DNA from: an uncultured Prevotellaceae bacterium
GTDB taxonomy: Bacteria; Bacteroidota; Bacteroidia; Bacteroidales; Bacteroidaceae
Direction: 5' to 3'
DNA length: 64,000 bases
Assembly (NCBI GenBank): GCA_947169115.1
Contig: CAMVOK010000009.1
Location: 43,258-107,257, forward strand
Shown here: positions 33,363 through 42,900 of the stretch, in pieces
How positions within the stretch are numbered: position 1 is the first letter of the stretch
Layout of the letters: each line of letters starts with the position of its first letter
Translations under genes and position numbers: made by a program
The notes under the pieces: model-generated
Database searches by the model: none
What the model was told of the DNA's origin: nothing
The model's input: only the letters and a program-made list of their open reading frames with translations

Positions 33363-35852
33363 TCACCTCTCACTTATTCCCAGTGCCAGCGTGGCTGGTT
33401 TCAGTCCTTTTGTCTTGGCGGTTAGGGTCAGTGTGCCACATTCTGTTCCGCTTTCTACGATAGCGGTCAGTTGTCCGGCAAAGGCATGGTGTTGGGGCTG
33501 TTGGAACAGGTCGAGGCAGGTGGCGTCCCCATTGGTCGCAGCGCGGAAACGTCCACTTCCCTTGGTACTGAACTGCACCAGATGCTGGGCATCGGGACAG
33601 AGGTTGCCCTCTTTGTCCACAACGCTTACGGTGACGTAGGCCAGGTCGCGTCCGTCGTTTTGGAGCTGCGGTTTGTCGGTAGTCAGTGTCAGGTGGTGGG
33701 GTTTCCCTGCGGTCTTTATGCACTTCTCACCACATGTTTCCCCTTTGCTATCGTACACCACCACACGGATTTCCCCAGGTTCGTACACCACGTTTTCCCA
33801 CATCAGTCGGTAGCGTCTCTGCCTCCACAGCGGGTCCTTCCCTTTTCTTTGGTTACTTTCTTCGGCAGTCAGTTTGCGCTGTCTTCCCTGGCTTTTTCCG
33901 TTCACGAACAGTTCAGCCTCCGGTGCGTTGGTATATACAAATACGGGAGTCACCTTCCCTTCGCGTCCCGGCCAGGTCCAGTGAGGCAGAATGTGTAACG
34001 TAGTTTTTTCTGGTGCCCAGATACTGCGGTACAGGTAGTATCTGTCCTTGGGTAGCGAGGCCAGGTCTATGATGCCGAATAGACTGCTGTGCGAGGGCCA
34101 GGCATCGGTGTCGTAGGGCGATGGCTCACCTAGATAGTCGAAGCCTGTCCACACGAACTGTCCCAGTGTCCAGTCATAGTCCTCGGCCAGGGCAAAGTCC
34201 TCGTCGGGAACGTTGCTCCACGAACAAGCCTCCACGTCGTAGCCCGAACTCTGGTGGTTCGGGTACATGGCTCCCTTCTTCAGTTCTGCCGGGAACATAT
34301 ATGTACCGCGACTGCTAACCGTGCTGCTCGTTTCGCTGCCGAGCACCAGATTTTGGGGAAGGGTGTTGTAGGCTTCCACATATTTGTGGGTGCGGTAGTT
34401 AAATCCAGGAACATCCAGCGTGGCTGCGAATCCATTCTTCAGTACGGCATCCACCTGGTCCATGCCACAGGTTACAGGACGTGTGGGGTCTTCGCGATGA
34501 CAGATGTCTTGCAGGAACTTAGCCACACGGTACCCCTCGGGCTTCCATTGGGTGGGAATCTCGTTGCCGATGCTCCACATCACCACCGAGGGATGGTTCC
34601 GGTAGTGGTGAATCATGTTCACCATGTCGCGTTCTGACCATTCCTTGAAGTAGCGGTGATAGCCATTCTGGCATTTTGCCACGTCCCATTCGTCGAAGGG
34701 TTCCAGCATCATCATGAACCCCATTTCGTCGCACAACTCCACCAGTTCCGGTGCCGGCATGTTGTGGCTGGTGCGGATGGCATCGCAGCCCATTTCCTTC
34801 AGCATCTCTAACTGGTGACGTATGGCACTCCTGTTTACGGCAGCCCCAAGGGGACCGAGGTCGTGGTGCAGGCAAACACCTTGGAACTTACGTCGCTTAC
34901 CGTTGAGGAAGAACCCACGGTCGGCTACCAGTTCAATGCTTCGGATGCCAAACCTTGTCTCGTAGGTGTCAACCGTGTCATTACCCATCACCAGTGTAGA
35001 TACAGCCTTGTAAAGCACGGGGCTTTCGGGGCTCCAAAGCTGTGGGGTATCGATGAGGAAGTGTTGTTCCAGAGGTTGGCCGTGTAGGAGCCGTTGAGTA
35101 TTGTCTTTGTGGGCAACGATGCGCCCCTCGGCATCTTTGATGTCGGTGATGATGCGTACGGGTTGCTCTCCTGCACCTTCCACCCTGGTCTTTAGGGTGA
35201 CGGAGGCATACGCCTCTTCCACGTGGGGCGTGGTCACCTGTGTTCCCCACACGGGAACGTAGATGGGACCTGTTGTCACAAGGTGTACATTGCGGTACAG
35301 ACCGGCACCCGGGTACCATCTGCTGCTCTGTTCTCGGTTTTCGAGTCTTATGGCCAGCAGGTTCTCCTCGCCTTCCTTGTTGAGGAAGTCAGTCACGTCC
35401 ACATAGAAAGAGTTGTAACCGTATGGCCAGAACATCGCTTCTTTCCCGTTCATATACACGCGAGCCTCACTCATGGCTCCGTCGAACACCAGCACGAACC
35501 TTTCACTTTTAATTTTTAATTTTTCACTTTTAATTTTTAATTTGTTCTTGTACCATCCCACGCCGATGTAGGGCAGTCCGCCCGAGCGGCCAGTCTTCCA
35601 GGTGGGGATGGACTCCCCATTCTGTTTCACAGCCACCTTTTGCAAGTCCCATTTCCGGTCGAAAGGTCCCGTGATGGCCCAGTCGTGTGGAATTTCTACA
35701 GCTTGCCAGTTGTTGTCGGTTAGGGTCTCTTCGATGTGGGTAATGTCTCCTGGGTGGAAATACCAGCCTTCTTGCAACAGATACTCCGTGCGTTGGGCAA
35801 AAATAGCCATTACAGACAGGCTAAGGACGAAAATGGATAGAATTCTTTTCAT
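33363..35852 (-). CDS. GH2 family glycosidase, beta-galactosidase type, exported
   Basis: 829 residues from the ATG at 35852, starting a signal peptide (MKRILSIFVLSLSVMAIFAQ); the open frame to 35933 runs through the divergent promoter region. Order: N-terminal sugar-binding jelly roll (about 25-190), Ig-like domain, TIM barrel with acid/base Glu in VVMWSIGNEIPTQW and probable nucleophile Glu in VLGSETSSTVSSRG, then a DUF4982-like domain (TNAPEAELFVNGKSQGRQ) and another Ig-like domain. It probably cleaves beta-galactosides from plant or host glycans. Residues about 103-117 (KLKIKSEKLKIKSE) are an in-frame A/T-rich spacer repeat in the first domain. Confidence 0.93.
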   Translation of the reverse strand: MKRILSIFVLSLSVMAIFAQRTEYLLQEGWYFHPGDITHIEETLTDNNWQAVEIPHDWAITGPFDRKWDLQKVAVKQNGESIPTWKTGRSGGLPYIGVGWYKNKLKIKSEKLKIKSERFVLVFDGAMSEARVYMNGKEAMFWPYGYNSFYVDVTDFLNKEGEENLLAIRLENREQSSRWYPGAGLYRNVHLVTTGPIYVPVWGTQVTTPHVEEAYASVTLKTRVEGAGEQPVRIITDIKDAEGRIVAHKDNTQRLLHGQPLEQHFLIDTPQLWSPESPVLYKAVSTLVMGNDTVDTYETRFGIRSIELVADRGFFLNGKRRKFQGVCLHHDLGPLGAAVNRSAIRHQLEMLKEMGCDAIRTSHNMPAPELVELCDEMGFMMMLEPFDEWDVAKCQNGYHRYFKEWSERDMVNMIHHYRNHPSVVMWSIGNEIPTQWKPEGYRVAKFLQDICHREDPTRPVTCGMDQVDAVLKNGFAATLDVPGFNYRTHKYVEAYNTLPQNLVLGSETSSTVSSRGTYMFPAELKKGAMYPNHQSSGYDVEACSWSNVPDEDFALAEDYDWTLGQFVWTGFDYLGEPSPYDTDAWPSHSSLFGIIDLASLPKDRYYLYRSIWAPEKTTLHILPHWTWPGREGKVTPVFVYTNAPEAELFVNGKSQGRQRKLTAEESNQRKGKDPLWRQRRYRLMWENVVYEPGEIRVVVYDSKGETCGEKCIKTAGKPHHLTLTTDKPQLQNDGRDLAYVTVSVVDKEGNLCPDAQHLVQFSTKGSGRFRAATNGDATCLDLFQQPQHHAFAGQLTAIVESGTECGTLTLTAKTKGLKPATLALGISER
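35501..35544 (-). repeat. ACTTTTAATTTTTAATTTTTC repeat inside the GH2 gene
   Basis: Two TTTCACTTTTAATTTTTAAT units, the same family as the spacer at 29580-29625. Translated on the minus strand they give KLKIKSEKLKIKSE. Confidence 0.7.
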
Positions 35853-35872
35853 GTTTTTAGGCTTTATCGCTA

Positions 35873-35910
35873 CAAAAATAGTGATTATTCGCGGAATATC
35901 ATTATCTTTG
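35873..35910. promoter_or_regulatory. divergent promoters for the GH2 gene and malQ
   Basis: TATTTTTG on the minus strand at 35873-35880 and TATCTTTG on the plus strand at 35903-35910 face away from each other within the 79-bp gap, so the two carbohydrate genes could share control. Confidence 0.6.
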
Positions 35911-35931
35911 CACCAAATAAATATCAATACC

Positions 35932-38619
35932 ATGATTGTAAGTTTCCAGATACCTTACCGCACGGTGTGGGGTGAAAGTGTGGCTGTGGATTTGACGGCC
36001 GTGACAAAAACAGGAAAAGAGACAAATACACATTTGTCCTTTTCCACGGTGGATGGCAACCTGTGGCGTGGCGAAGTTCCGCTTTCTGCCAGTGCAGTAA
36101 AGATATCCTACCAATATAGTATAGAAAAAGACGACGGCGTAGTCCGTAAGGAGTGGGACATGCAGGCCCGGACAGTAGCTCTTCCCAAGGGGAGTGTCAA
36201 TCGCCTGTTGTGCATCGACCATTGGCGCGAGTGCCCCTCCAATCCCCACCGATATACCAGTGCCTTCACCGAGGCTTTTGCCCGTCGCCAGCTGATGGAC
36301 TGGCCCGAGACTCCGTGGGAACGCTCCCTGACCATCTGGGTCGAGGCTCCCGAGGTACCGTCCGACTGCATCCTGGCTGTTCTGGGCAGTAGTCCTCTTT
36401 TGGGCGAATGGCAGCAGGGTAGGGAGGTACGTCTGGTACCTGTAGCCCCGAACACTTGGGCTTTTAGTCTTGACCTCGATGCCATAGACGGAACGCTGGA
36501 ATACAAATATCTCGTATTGGATGCCGACACGGGCAGTCAGCGAGGCTGGGAACTCCATGATAACCGCCTCCTTGCAAAACCTGCTGTAGAACGAAAAATG
36601 TCTGTTTCCATCGAGGATTCTCCCGTTTCTCTTCCCTTCGCTCCTTGGCGGGGTGCCGGTTGCGTAATACCCGTATTTAGTTTGCGGAGTGAGCATAGTT
36701 TTGGTGTTGGTGACTTCGGCGACCTCAAGCGGATGGTTAACTGGGTGGCCATGACGGGACAGCGTGTCTTGCAGCTTCTGCCCGTAAATGATACCACGCT
36801 TTCTCGACGTTGGACCGACTCTTATCCCTACAATGCCATTAGCATTTATGCCCTCCATCCGCTCTATGCCGATTTGTCGGCTCTGCCTCCCTTGGAAGAT
36901 GCCGCCCAACGTACGGCCTACCGCGATGCCCAGCAGAAACTGAATGCCCTGCCACGGATGGACTACGAACGGGTAATGGACACTAAGCATAACTACTTGC
37001 GTTGCCTCTTTGTACAGGAGGGTAAGAAAACCATGGCTACCAAAGCCTATAAGGCGTTCTACTCGGCCAATAGGGAATGGCTACTGCCTTATGCGGCTTT
37101 CTGTACCTTGCGCGACCTCTTCCATACCCCCGACTTCCGACGCTGGCCCAAGTATCGGCAATATTCTGATAAGATTGCTTCCATGCTGATGAAAAAAGAT
37201 ACGGAAGCTGCCGATGAAATCGACTTTAATTGCTATGTCCAGTATATCCTCCACGAACAGCTTACCGAAGCGCAGCGTTATGCACGCTCCAAAGGCGTGG
37301 CACTGAAGGGGGACATTCCCATCGGTATTAGTCCTACCAGTGTGGAGGCTTGGAAGGAACCTCACTATTTCAACCTCGATGGTCAGGCTGGTGCTCCACC
37401 TGATTATTTCAGTCAGAACGGGCAGAACTGGGGCTTCCCGACTTATAACTGGGAGGCCATGTTGGCCGACGGATGCCGTTGGTGGCGCAGTCGTTTCGAG
37501 AAGATGGCAGAGTACTTCGATGCCTATCGTATCGACCATGTCCTGGGCTTCTTCCGCATTTGGGAAATCCCACAGGATAGCGTCCATGGCCTGTTGGGCC
37601 ATTTCGATCCAGCATTGCCTATGAGTGTCGATGAAATCGAGGAATTTGGACTCACTTGGCGTGAACAGGTCTATCTCCAGCCCTACATTACAGACCGTAT
37701 CATCAATCGTCTCTTTGGCGACGACACGGCGACCGTGCGACACACCTATCTGGAACCGATGGGGAATGGTCGTTATGCCTTGAAGGAGGAATATAACACG
37801 CAGCGCAAGGTGGAAGCCGTTTTCTCGGACAAGAACGATGCCCATAGCTTGTCCATACGTGACGGGCTTTACCGCCTGATCAGCAATGTCCTTTTCCTGC
37901 GCGACAAACATGAGACGGACAAGTTCCATCCTCGCATCGTGGCCATGCACGACTTCCTCTATGAAGACCTTGGCGATTGGGAGAAGGATGCCTTCAATCG
38001 CATCCACGAACACTACTTCCATCATCGCCACAACCAGTTCTGGTACGAACAGGCCATGAAGAAGATGCCTCACCTTGTGGCTGCCACACGTATGCTCGTC
38101 TGTGCCGAGGACTTGGGCATGATTCCCGAGTGTGTACCCTGGGTGATGAACGAGCTGGGCATCCTGTCGCTGGAAATACAGACCATGCCCAAGAAGTCAT
38201 GGGTGCAGTTTGCCAACTTGTGGGAGAATCCCTATCGTAGTGTGGCCACCATCTCCACCCACGACATGCCTACTCTGCGCGGATGGTGGGACGAACAGCG
38301 CGAGACCGTGCAAACGTATTACAACCAGATGCTATACCACGAGGGACAGGCTCCTCATCCCCTGCCAGGGGCTGTGGCCGAGGAGATTGTGGTGCGTCAT
38401 CTCGAATCGCCTTCCATGCTCTGTTTGCTGAGCCTTCAAGACTGGCTTTCCATCGATGAATCCGTACGTTTTAGTGATCCCGATGCTGAACGTATCAACG
38501 TACCTTCAAATCCTCGTCACTACTGGTGCTACCGTATGCACGTTACCATCGAACAGCTCATGGCCAATACGGCCCTGAACGAGAAAATCCGTGGACTCGT
38601 GCGTAGCTCCGGCCGCTGA
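35932..38619 (+). CDS. malQ: 4-alpha-glucanotransferase (GH77) with two N-terminal CBM20-like domains
   Basis: 895 residues from the ATG at 35932; the open frame to 35602 overlaps the divergent gene and is not real. Two CBM20-like starch-binding domains cover about 1-75 and about 125-225 (LAVLGSSPLLGEWQQGREV, TLEYKYLVLD). The GH77 barrel follows, with RSEHSFGVGDFGDLKRMV, catalytic Asp in DAYRIDHVLGFFRIWEIP, acid/base Glu in CAEDLGMIPECV and Asp in ISTHDMPTLRGWWDE. The layout matches the long DPE2-like amylomaltases rather than short E. coli MalQ. It transfers maltooligosaccharide units between glucans, with no signal peptide, so it acts in the cytoplasm. Confidence 0.95.
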   Translation: MIVSFQIPYRTVWGESVAVDLTAVTKTGKETNTHLSFSTVDGNLWRGEVPLSASAVKISYQYSIEKDDGVVRKEWDMQARTVALPKGSVNRLLCIDHWRECPSNPHRYTSAFTEAFARRQLMDWPETPWERSLTIWVEAPEVPSDCILAVLGSSPLLGEWQQGREVRLVPVAPNTWAFSLDLDAIDGTLEYKYLVLDADTGSQRGWELHDNRLLAKPAVERKMSVSIEDSPVSLPFAPWRGAGCVIPVFSLRSEHSFGVGDFGDLKRMVNWVAMTGQRVLQLLPVNDTTLSRRWTDSYPYNAISIYALHPLYADLSALPPLEDAAQRTAYRDAQQKLNALPRMDYERVMDTKHNYLRCLFVQEGKKTMATKAYKAFYSANREWLLPYAAFCTLRDLFHTPDFRRWPKYRQYSDKIASMLMKKDTEAADEIDFNCYVQYILHEQLTEAQRYARSKGVALKGDIPIGISPTSVEAWKEPHYFNLDGQAGAPPDYFSQNGQNWGFPTYNWEAMLADGCRWWRSRFEKMAEYFDAYRIDHVLGFFRIWEIPQDSVHGLLGHFDPALPMSVDEIEEFGLTWREQVYLQPYITDRIINRLFGDDTATVRHTYLEPMGNGRYALKEEYNTQRKVEAVFSDKNDAHSLSIRDGLYRLISNVLFLRDKHETDKFHPRIVAMHDFLYEDLGDWEKDAFNRIHEHYFHHRHNQFWYEQAMKKMPHLVAATRMLVCAEDLGMIPECVPWVMNELGILSLEIQTMPKKSWVQFANLWENPYRSVATISTHDMPTLRGWWDEQRETVQTYYNQMLYHEGQAPHPLPGAVAEEIVVRHLESPSMLCLLSLQDWLSIDESVRFSDPDAERINVPSNPRHYWCYRMHVTIEQLMANTALNEKIRGLVRSSGR

Positions 38620-38648
38620 TTCTGAACAAAACACAGGTATTATTAAAA

Positions 38649-38711
38649 AACACAGATTACGCAGATTTCACGGATTATTAAATAATCCCCATAATCTCTG
38701 TAATCTGTGTT
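38649..38711 (+). repeat. 12-bp inverted repeat AACACAGATTAC/GTAATCTGTGTT
   Basis: Perfect arms at 38649-38660 and 38700-38711, followed by CTTTATTA. It may end the malQ transcript. A degenerate direct repeat of its left half lies at about 38731-38754. Confidence 0.6.
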
Positions 38712-38868
38712 CTTTATTAAAATTATCAGGATTACGCAGGTCTCACGGATTAAAGGATTCACGTTATTTACCATTTAATATCCCGCAGGCTACATTTGCC
38801 ATTAGCCATTCGCCATATATTATATATAAAAGGAACGCGCGCGTGCGTAAGGACGTCGGCGTTTAGTC

Positions 38869-38964
38869 AACCTTATGTCGGGCCTCCGTCATAAGGTTGA
38901 TCAAGCTTCGTCATAAGGTTGACCAAGCTTCGTCATAAGGTTGACGAAGGCCCGACGTAAGGTT
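38869..38964. repeat. three 22-bp tandem repeats enclosed by a 17-bp inverted repeat
   Basis: CGTCATAAGGTTGA begins at 38887, 38909 and 38931, an exact 22-bp period. The block is enclosed by AACCTTATGTCGGGCCT (38869-38885) and its inverse (38948-38964) with one mismatch. The arms also match the inner repeat in inverted sense (AACCTTAT versus ATAAGGTT), so alternative hairpins are possible. Confidence 0.75.
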
Positions 38965-39151
38965 CTTGTTCTGGGTATCCTACGCAAGCGATGACTGATG
39001 TCATCGAGCGGACGAAGTTTCGACCATGAAAAACCGCTTGCGGTCTATCCGTTGGATAGCTACTAATCCTCAAATTATGTTAAAAAAGTTTAAATATTTT
39101 GCTTTTGGTGTTCTTGTGGGCTTCTGCTGACTCTTTGTAAAAGAAAATTTG

Positions 39152-39159
39152 TATATTTG
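39152..39159 (+). promoter_or_regulatory. -7 promoter box TATATTTG
   Basis: A TAnnTTTG box 67 bp before the DUF4160 gene. No correctly spaced -33 box is evident. Confidence 0.45.
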
Positions 39160-39226
39160 TAACCAAATATGCCTATACGCATAGCGTAGTGGGCGTGTGG
39201 AATGTGAAAAAAGATAAAAAGTAGAT

Positions 39227-39484
39227 ATGCCTGAAATAAGTTCTTTTTATGGAATTGTGATTACAATGTTTGTACAGGAGCACAACCCTCCTCATTTCCA
39301 TGTCCGCTATAATGAATATAAGGCATTGATTAATATTCAAAATGGAGAAATGACGGGGAACTTGCCGCGCAGGGCGATAAATCTCGTATATGAGTGGCTC
39401 GATTTACATAAAGATGAACTGATGGACAATTGGAAGCGAATTGAAAATGGTCAGGAATTAGTTAGAATAAACCCATTGGTATAA
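39227..39484 (+). CDS. DUF4160 protein
   Basis: 85 residues: MPEISSFYGIVITMF, then EHNPPHFHVRY, the hallmark His-rich segment of DUF4160, and a C-terminal helix NLVYEWLDLHKDELMDNW. The family is small, cytoplasmic and usually encoded next to DUF2442, as here with a 5-bp gap. The pair has been suspected of toxin-antitoxin-like or regulatory behaviour because of this conserved pairing; nothing in the sequence proves it. Confidence 0.85.
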   Translation: MPEISSFYGIVITMFVQEHNPPHFHVRYNEYKALINIQNGEMTGNLPRRAINLVYEWLDLHKDELMDNWKRIENGQELVRINPLV

Positions 39485-39489
39485 GTAAT

Positions 39490-39744
39490 ATGAATTTGAT
39501 TTGGGTAATACAGGCTAAACCGCTAAGAGGGTGTTGCATGGAGCTTACGTTTAACGACGGAAGCCGTAAGAACTATGACTTTGAAAAACTTATAGGTACG
39601 CATCCCATGTATGACTTTTTTAGGAATCCTGTTGCCTTTAACAATTATACACTGGATGGTTGGACAGTATCTTGGAATGAGGGTAGGGTGGATGTTGCCC
39701 CTGAATATCTCTACGAGCACGGCACTCCTGTAGATAGTATATAA
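39490..39744 (+). CDS. DUF2442 protein
   Basis: 84 residues: IQAKPLRGCCMELTFNDGSRKNYDFEKL and VSWNEGRVDVAPEYLYEHG fit DUF2442. It follows DUF4160 by 5 bp in the same transcript. No catalytic residues are evident. The probable partner is the DUF4160 protein. Confidence 0.85.
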   Translation: MNLIWVIQAKPLRGCCMELTFNDGSRKNYDFEKLIGTHPMYDFFRNPVAFNNYTLDGWTVSWNEGRVDVAPEYLYEHGTPVDSI

Positions 39745-39757
39745 AAAGGAAATAACT

Positions 39758-39865
39758 ATGGCTGCAAATATCATGCTTTTGACCATAATTGTAATTGCAT
39801 TTGTCGGATATGCCTATTTTGAATATCGCGATAGGCATCAGCAAGGGCATATTGAACAAGTCTAA
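39758..39865 (+). CDS. 35-residue single-helix membrane microprotein
   Basis: The frame begins MAANIMLLTIIVIAFVGYAY, a membrane segment, and ends in a charged tail EYRDRHQQGHIEQV. A purine-rich AAAAAGGAAA lies 8 bp before the ATG, and it starts 13 bp after the DUF2442 stop, so it is likely the third gene of that operon. It has no family I recognise. Comparative conservation would decide whether it is translated. Confidence 0.5.
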   Translation: MAANIMLLTIIVIAFVGYAYFEYRDRHQQGHIEQV

Positions 39866-39965
39866 ACTCTCCGTTTGACTATAGTGGAGAAATACTGCAA
39901 AGTAATAAGGACTAACCATAAAACAAAAAGATATTTTTAACTAACTAACTTAATTTATTAACCCA

Positions 39966-42900
39966 ATGAAAAGAAAATTGCTTTTCGCGATGCTATGCAT
40001 CGTAAGTGCACTCGGAATGAGGGCACAGTTGACTGACGGTACGGTGTACTGGATTCAGGATGTCGCTACAGGTCAGTTCATCAGCCAGGGTGCTAACTGG
40101 GGCACCCAGGCTACGGTTCAGGAAGTGGGTGGCTTGGGCGTTCAGGTTGCTTATGTTTCCGACGGTGTTTACCAGCTGAAGAACGTCATGTGGAACAAGG
40201 GTAACAATGCCAATCTTGGATTGCGCACATCCGACCGTTTCTGGGATCAGAGTGCTCAAAACATTACCTTGATTGCCTCTGGTGAGGGTTATAAGATTAA
40301 CACCACCAACGGTGGCTACTTCTGCAACAATGGCGATACCAATGGCGACGGTGTGAAGCGTTTGGGTTCCACAACAGACGAGGCTGAGGCTACAGTCTGG
40401 AGGTTCCTGACAAAGAGCGAGTATGACGCTGCCATCCAGGCTTATAAGGATGGCAAGGCTGCCAGCTATGCTGCCACGTTGGGTTACAGTAGCGTAACTT
40501 CGGTTGCTGAGTTAGAGGCTATCATTACCGATGTTGATCAGTTCATCAGTAAGTCCTACACGAACAGCATTACCAACGCCTCCCTTGCAAACAACTGGGA
40601 TGGTTGGACACATGCAGCAGCTTCTGGTAGTAACCGTTCAGAAGGAGCCGGTGTAGGCAGTGGTTGTGCTGAATTCTGGAATGGTTGCGGTGCGGCAACC
40701 CAGACGGTCAGCGGTCTGCCTAACGGTCTTTATAAGGTAGAGTTCGTGGGTACTTTCCGTCCGAAGAATGCAAACGAAGCCAACAACATCGCCTCTGGTG
40801 AGACCAGCAGCCCCGCTTTCGTGTATGCCAACGATGCCCAGATTGAGTTCAAGCACTGGATTGATGTTCCTAACAAGGCCAATGGTCGTGGCGGCATCAC
40901 CAAGGCCAATGGTTATGGTCATAGTTTCTATACCTTCGTTACTGACGGTACACTGAAAATCGGTGTTGTTCAGGGATGCTGGGTAAATGGCTACATGTGG
41001 TGCCCCTTCGGCCAGTTCACGCTGACCTACTACACGGATCAGGTTGCTGATGCTGACATCGAAGCCCTTGTGGCTACGATTCCTGCCGAAGGTACAGTTC
41101 CAACATCTATTTACAGCAACCTTATTGACTTGAAGAATACACTTGAAAGCACCAAGACGATTGCTGCATTCAATGCATTGAACAATGCAAATACTGCTGC
41201 CCTTGAACTGGTTGATCCCTATGCTGCACTTGTAGCCGAGATAGCCAAGGCCAAGGCCCTGGGTATCGCTGCAGCTGATGCAGATGCTTACGCCAATGTA
41301 ACCACTGCTGCTGAAGCCACTGCCAACACGCAGGCTTTGATGGTTGACGAGTACAACTATGTTGTCGGTAACTATACGGTCGCCATTGACTTGGGTGCTT
41401 GGACGACTGAGAATGCAGGTACCATGACAAGTCAGCACTGGGATGGTACAAGTACCACTTCCTACAACGAGCAACTGAATGGTTGGAATCAGGCTACGAA
41501 CTGGAGCACCTCTTACAGACAGGATATTACCCTGCCCGCAGGAGAATATGTATTTAAGGTGGCTGGTCGTCATTCTGCAAGTTCTCTTTTGACGTTGAAT
41601 GTGTCGGCTGGTGGCTCCATCATAGGTACCGTTAACGACTTCCCCACTGGTGATACAGGTCGTGGTATTAACAAGTCTGGTGTTACAAGCTTCGATGCTT
41701 CCGATCCAGCTGGCTTTGCCAACGGTGGAAACGGCCGTGGCTGGCAGTGGCGTTACGTGCCTTTCACGCTTACAGATGAGGCTGTTGTAACAATTGAGGT
41801 GTTCGGTAATAACCCCAGCGCTGCTCAATACCAGTGGTTGAGTTTCTGTAACTATACCGTACAGGCTAAACCAAATGTAGCTGCTGCAAGAATAGCTTAC
41901 GAACAAGCCGTAAACATTGCTACTGATGCACTGAATGACGCTGCTAATGTGAATGTTGGTGGTACAGATCGTGCAAATTTGGCTACAGCTGTAGCTGCTA
42001 CTCCCACAGAGACTATTGAATGGTATGAGGCTCAGACCACACTCATCCAGGGCTATACTACAGTCTTCACGGCTGGCGTTGCAAGCTGGAATAGCTATGC
42101 GATTGCTGCACAGGAAACTGTAACTTTGTGGGGTTCACTTCTCGGCGTTTCCGAACCTGCTGTGGCTGCTGAGGCCGCATCTGCTGCCATTGCTTTGAGA
42201 GTGGCTCAGTACAACAAGGTTTCTACAGAATACATCTACTCGCTTACGGGTAAGATTGGAGAATTCTCTACATGGGATAAGACGGCAACCTCTGGTGGCA
42301 ATCCCGATACTCCTCAGACACTTTCAACACAGCACTTTAGAGGCGAAGGTTACACCTACTATGAGCAGGGTGTAAACGGTTGGGCTTCCAACAGTTTCAC
42401 GGTTGACTATATGAAGTCCGCTAACTTGCCTGCTGGTAACTATGTTCTCAAGGTGGCAACTCGTGCCAGCGGTAATGTAACTGGTACCGTTTCTGCTACC
42501 GCTACAGCTAACACTGTAGCTATCGCTAATGTTGGTGCTTCTTCTAAGGGTATCACCACCAGCGGTGTTGCCAGCTTTGACGAGGGTGAATTCGCGAATG
42601 GCGGTGTTGGTTATGGTTGGGAATGGCGCTTCTTGCCCTTCACTTTAGCAGCTGACGGTGATGTTACTATCAGCATCCACGCAGAATCTTCTACGCAATT
42701 TGGTTGGGTGTCCATCGCAGATGCAGAACTGCTCTCTGATGCTGACAAATCTACCAGTGTTACATATAACGAGGCTGTAGCCAACACCATTGAGGATGTG
42801 GATGTGGCTAACGTTACCATGAGTCGTGCTATCAAGGAAGGCTATAACACTGTAGTTCTGCCCTTCTCTCTGACCTCTGCTCAGGTAGCTACTGCATTCG

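Larger units (their letters stand above)
38620..39151. other. 532-bp spacer without a gene, made of repeats and hairpins
   Basis: It holds an ACACAGATTAC inverted repeat with a degenerate direct copy (38649-38754), a structured 22-bp tandem element (38869-38964), and a hairpin-rich stretch (38970-39060) with CGATGACTGATGTCATCG and ATCCGTTGGAT. The 91-codon frame 38591-38866 across it is only translated repeat. The promoter of the next operon follows at 39152. Confidence 0.7.

Noticed and set aside
35602..35931. 110-codon N-terminal extension of malQ
   Set aside because: It overlaps the divergent GH2 gene and its promoter; the ATG at 35932 follows a good -7 box and starts the CBM20-like domain.
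38591..38866. 91-codon open frame after malQ
   Set aside because: It translates the ACACAGATTACGCAG repeats and overlaps the malQ end; protein-like composition is absent.
38869..38964. possible CRISPR array
   Set aside because: The 22-bp units are directly adjacent without unique spacers, and no cas genes are present.
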